In this document: piece after piece, positions 61,514-64,000 of the stretch | Layout: each line of letters opens with the position of its first letter | Position numbering within the stretch: the stretch's first letter is position 1 | DNA from: Granulicella sp. L60 | Lineage (GTDB): Bacteria; Acidobacteriota; Terriglobia; Terriglobales; Acidobacteriaceae | NCBI RefSeq assembly: GCF_009765825.1 | Contig: NZ_LMUR01000018.1 | Location: 1,023,704 to 1,087,703, forward strand | Direction: 5' to 3' | DNA length: 64,000 nucleotides | The notes under the pieces: generated by a model | Database searches by the model: none | Seen by the model: the letters and a program-made list of their open reading frames with translations, nothing else | What the model was told of the DNA's origin: nothing | Translations under genes and position numbers: made by a program

Positions 61514-61684
61514 GGTGTTGTTCGCTCCGCATTGTGGGCCGGAGCACGCTAACCGCGAGTTATCAGTGTTACAAACAGGCTGGCCGATGTCAATCGGACG
61601 GAAGTGGGCAACCAATTGTGCAGCGGGTGAGTCTTCTCTCCTATATCCGCGTCTAGTAGGGATAAGGAAGATTGCGTCTCATCC

Positions 61685-61945
61685 ATGGCCGACCCGAAGA
61701 ATAGCTCTGAAGACCGCTCCATTGTGGAAATCATTCCGGAAGATCTATCGGTTGAGATGCGCAAGATCGCGCACGACCTGAGCAATGCGCTGGAGATTAT
61801 TGTGCAGACCAGCTACCTGCTGAGCCTGGCGGAGCTGAAGGAGCCTGCGTCGGACTGGCTGCGGATGCTCGATGGCGGCGTGCAGAAGGCACTGAACCTG
61901 AACCTGGTGCTGCGCAATTACATCAAGGAACATACGGAGAACTAA
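61685..61945 (+). CDS. Small stand-alone histidine-box (DHp-like) protein
   Basis: 86 residues. Its centre, VEMRKIAHDLSNALEIIVQT, looks like the H-box and dimerisation helix of histidine kinases (phosphoacceptor H30; pattern AHDLxNxL), followed by a second helix (VQKALNLNLVLRNYIKE). There is no ATP-binding domain, so it is not a kinase by itself; it may be a phosphotransfer or dimerisation protein. A response regulator gene converges on it 21 bases downstream, suggesting partnership. Start choice is not strongly supported by a ribosome site. Confidence 0.6.
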   Translation: MADPKNSSEDRSIVEIIPEDLSVEMRKIAHDLSNALEIIVQTSYLLSLAELKEPASDWLRMLDGGVQKALNLNLVLRNYIKEHTEN

Positions 61946-61966
61946 GCTGCCGTTGTTTCGGCAGGC

Positions 61967-62662
61967 TTAGGATCTCGCGCGTGATTTGGATGGCCTGCTT
62001 GCCGGCTTCGTTTTGGTGGATTTGACGGCTTTCTTTGCGGCTGTCTTCTTTACTGCGGCGGACTTCTTCGCTACGACTGACTTCTTCGCTGGGGCTTTCT
62101 TCGTGATGGCGGTCTTCGTCTGCTTGAGAGTGGGCTTGTTGGTGGCAGCTTTCTTGGCGACGGTCTTCTTCGCGGCAGGTTTCGTGGCTGCCTTCTTTGC
62201 GGCGATTTTCTTTGCGGTCTTCTTCGCGGCTGGCTTCACTGCAGCCGATTTCGGTGGCTTGGGCGCGGCCGGTGGCTTCGGCATGCTTGCGAGTTTTCTT
62301 TCGTGAGAGGCGATGAGGTCTTCGATCTGCTGGAGCAGGATGCGGGTGTGCATCGGCTTGACCAGAAGCTGATCGGCGCCCATCTCCTGCCAGTCTTCTT
62401 CGGCTACGGGAAAGGCGGTGAGGAGGGCTACGGCTGGATGGTATGCGGCGGCGCGCGCTGCCTTGATGACCTCGATGCCGGCGACGTCGTGCTCCATGCG
62501 CATGTCGGTGATCAGCATGTGGTACTCGCGGGTGTGCAGCTTGGAGACGCCTTCGCGGGCGGATGCGGCCGTATCGACGTCGAAGCCGCTGATCTCGAGC
62601 ACGGCCTTGAGGGTGAGCAGGACGGCGACTTCGTCATCGACCAGTAGAATGCGTCGTTTCAT
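61967..62662 (-). CDS. Single-domain response regulator with histone-H1-like tail
   Basis: 231 residues from ATG 62662 (AAGGA five bases upstream); the longer frame to 62761 is not conserved. REC domain residues 1-120: acidic pair D9/D10, phospho-acceptor D53 (LITDMRM), T82/T83 region (LLTAF), K102 (LVKPM). Residues ~125-231 are Lys/Ala/Pro low complexity (AAKKTAKKIAAKKAATKPAA). Such tails are typical of histone H1-like or DNA/RNA-binding proteins, so this may be a phosphorylation-tuned nucleoid or nucleic-acid binder. Faces the histidine-box gene. Confidence 0.85.
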   Translation of the reverse strand: MKRRILLVDDEVAVLLTLKAVLEISGFDVDTAASAREGVSKLHTREYHMLITDMRMEHDVAGIEVIKAARAAAYHPAVALLTAFPVAEEDWQEMGADQLLVKPMHTRILLQQIEDLIASHERKLASMPKPPAAPKPPKSAAVKPAAKKTAKKIAAKKAATKPAAKKTVAKKAATNKPTLKQTKTAITKKAPAKKSVVAKKSAAVKKTAAKKAVKSTKTKPASRPSKSRARS

Positions 62663-62905
62663 GTGGTTCCTTTCGAGTGCTTCCGAGCCAACATACATGA
62701 TACGGCAGGTGATTCCAAAGTCTGGGACGAAGCGACGTGGAGGTTTTTCTGCGGCGTGCATCCAACCTGTTCTTTAACAGCGCATCTCATCGAAAATGCT
62801 ATACTTTAGTTTGCGAAGCAACCTCATTGCGCGGACTGCACGCAGACGCGACTAAACCCTGAACATACGCATAGCGAGCTGGAAAGCCCGTTGTGGAGGC
62901 GACTT

Positions 62906-63544
62906 ATTCCACCGATTGATAAACGTTCCGCCAAGTCTTTTATCCGCACCAACGAACGTATCCGCGCGCGCGAGATCCGCGTCATCGACGAAAATGGCGA
63001 ACAACTAGGCGTCATGCCCCCGTTTGACGCTCTGAAGATGGCGCGTGAGCGCTCCCTCGACCTCGTCGAGATCTCCCCGAACGCCGTGCCGCCTGTGTGT
63101 AAGATCCAGGACTACGGCAAGTTCCTTTATGAAAAGGACAAGAGCGACCGGGCAGCGCGCAAGAAGCAGAAGGTCATCGTCATCAAAGAGGTCAAGTTCT
63201 CGGTGACCGTAGATGAGCACGACTACCAGACCAAGAAGAACCAGGCGGTCCGGTTTCTCGGCGAGGGCGACAAGGTCAAGGCGTCGCTTCGGTTCAAGGG
63301 CCGGCAGATGGCTCACCGCGACCTGGGTTACAAGATCATCAACCGCCTTATTCTCGATATCGGAGATGCCGGGCTGGTCGAATTCATGCCGCGCATGGAA
63401 GGGACCACGCTACACGCCATTCTGGCTCCGTCCAAGAAGGCTGAGCAGCAGCAACAGCAGCAACCCGCGGTGAAGAAGGCTCCTGCTCCGGTGGCTGCTG
63501 AGGCAAAGCCTGCAGATCCAGAAGCTTCAACCGTCCAAGCGTAA
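62906..63544 (+). CDS. infC: Translation initiation factor IF-3, probable AUU start
   Basis: 212 residues. IF-3 N-domain (FIRTNERIRAREIRVIDENG) and C-domain (KKQKVIVIKEVKFSVTVDEH, MAHRDLGYKIINRLILDI) are intact; a Gln/Pro/Ala-rich tail of ~35 residues follows. Frame is open to a TTG at 62891, but GGAGG (62895-62899) sits six bases before ATT 62906, and no ATG is available, so AUU is the likely start. Rare AUU starts in infC allow autoregulation by IF-3. A strong hairpin follows at 63667. Confidence 0.93.
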   Translation: MPPIDKRSAKSFIRTNERIRAREIRVIDENGEQLGVMPPFDALKMARERSLDLVEISPNAVPPVCKIQDYGKFLYEKDKSDRAARKKQKVIVIKEVKFSVTVDEHDYQTKKNQAVRFLGEGDKVKASLRFKGRQMAHRDLGYKIINRLILDIGDAGLVEFMPRMEGTTLHAILAPSKKAEQQQQQQPAVKKAPAPVAAEAKPADPEASTVQA

Positions 63545-64000
63545 TTCAAGGCATCTCCCGGCCAGATTCCTGAGATGAACTTCCGGGGTTGAATTCACTC
63601 GAACTCGGTCCGTTTGGGCCGGTTTGATGTGCAGAACTTTTCACATTCTCATTATTAGTTGCATCCATACAGGACGACCAGATGTCTCAAGGTCGTCCTG
63701 TATGTGTTTAATCCTGCGCTTCGGCACGTTGCCGAGCCCACCTCTTTCATCCGATTTCTTCGAATGAGAACGCATCTTCCGCCGCAAAAGCGAAGATCTG
63801 CTGATCCTCGATGGCCGGAGATACCGATGAGACGTACTTAGGCGAATAGAAGCCAGCTCTGGAAGTCCCCTTAGATGTCTCTTTGTGTGAGGGCGTTTCC
63901 AGCCTGCGTGTTTATTATGCGTGTCTACGTTATTACCTTAGTAACCAAATCTATATAATATCTTCGTATATTACTGATTACATTAGACTTATAGTCTCAT
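63545..64000. other. Region downstream of infC
   Basis: About 455 bases to the window end with no gene recognised. It holds the hairpin at 63667-63703 and becomes A/T-rich in the last ~100 bases. rpmI and rplT, the usual followers of infC, are not present in this stretch. Confidence 0.6.
63667..63703 (+). terminator. Strong hairpin downstream of infC
   Basis: Perfect 13-bp stem ATACAGGACGACC/GGTCGTCCTGTAT with an 11-base loop, tail GTGTTTA. Lies 120 bases after the infC stop; probably terminates or processes the infC transcript. Confidence 0.7.

Noticed and set aside
63659-63841. 60-codon frame after infC
   Set aside because: It begins inside the region of the 13-bp hairpin and has no ribosome site or family resemblance.
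1-64000. CRISPR array, insertion sequence, prophage or toxin-antitoxin module
   Set aside because: No regularly spaced direct repeats, transposase, integrase, structural phage gene or toxin-antitoxin pair was recognised anywhere in the window.

Overview
The window looks like chromosomal DNA of an Acidobacteriota member, probably family Acidobacteriaceae (Granulicella/Edaphobacter/Terriglobus-like). This is inferred from the gene mix: two very large TonB-dependent receptors with an N-terminal carboxypeptidase-regulatory-like domain, a protein with the VWFA-related acidobacterial domain, a CRTAC1/ASPIC protein, a TPR-fused multiheme cytochrome, a membrane-anchored winged-helix-like regulator, and high GC with long antisense shadow ORFs. 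No phage, transposase, integrase, plasmid function or CRISPR array was seen.

Layout. 0-5.1 kb: a tightly overlapping corrin-ring operon (cobJ partial, cbiD, cobL/cbiET, a stand-alone CbiG-C/CobE domain, cobM, cobK). 5.3-7.4 kb: a divergent EF-G paralogue (EF-G2 type). 8.0-11.5 kb: TonB-dependent receptor 1. 11.7-19.3 kb (minus strand): housekeeping run rlmH, rsfS (with a histone-H1-like tail), a two-domain methyltransferase, nadD, hscB, an LprI-like exported protein, iscA-type carrier, iscU, iscS, iscR. 19.5-20.4 kb: a 54-residue zinc-ribbon protein, a phosphatidyltransferase and tRNA-Val. 20.8-28.3 kb: an unknown exported propeller-like protein, a CRTAC1 protein, a five-heme cytochrome with TPRs and a mono-heme cytochrome. 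28.4-38.2 kb: a membrane-bound regulator, TonB-dependent receptor 2, an exported TPR protein and a GH31 glycosidase. 38.2-39.4 kb: cobalamin riboswitch followed by the cobalt transporter cbtB-cbtA. 39.4-48.6 kb: a four-gene MdtABC/NodT-type RND efflux operon. 49-56.6 kb: rpmB, msrB, ridA, nhaA, YidB-like and Kbp-like small proteins, a MASE1-PAS-GGDEF cyclase and a VWA protein. 57-64 kb: prolyl oligopeptidase, trpC-trpF, tRNA-Leu, a stand-alone histidine-box protein facing a response regulator with a histone-like tail, and infC with a probable AUU start.

Connections. The corrin operon and the riboswitch-controlled cbtBA genes, 34 kb apart, would supply ring and cobalt for the same cofactor. 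The isc block contains regulator, desulfurase, scaffold, carrier and J-protein, but hscA and ferredoxin are not in the window. Receptor 2, the TPR protein and GH31 look like an outer-membrane glycan uptake/degradation group.

Three dispersed non-coding repeat families were found by eye: a REP-like double-hairpin element (four copies), a TTCTTCGCTTCGCTCAGAATGA element (three copies) and a T/G-rich element ending in GTACGACAGGTTTTT (two copies). The plus strand is conspicuously C-rich up to about 11.5 kb and again at 20.8-22.8 kb, and G-rich from 23 kb on. No single spectacular new system is evident. The best leads are the histone-like tails on two unrelated proteins, the lone histidine-box/response-regulator pair, the kinase-like/methyltransferase hybrid, the catalytic-His-less EF-G paralogue, the CRTAC1-cytochrome cluster and the repeat families.
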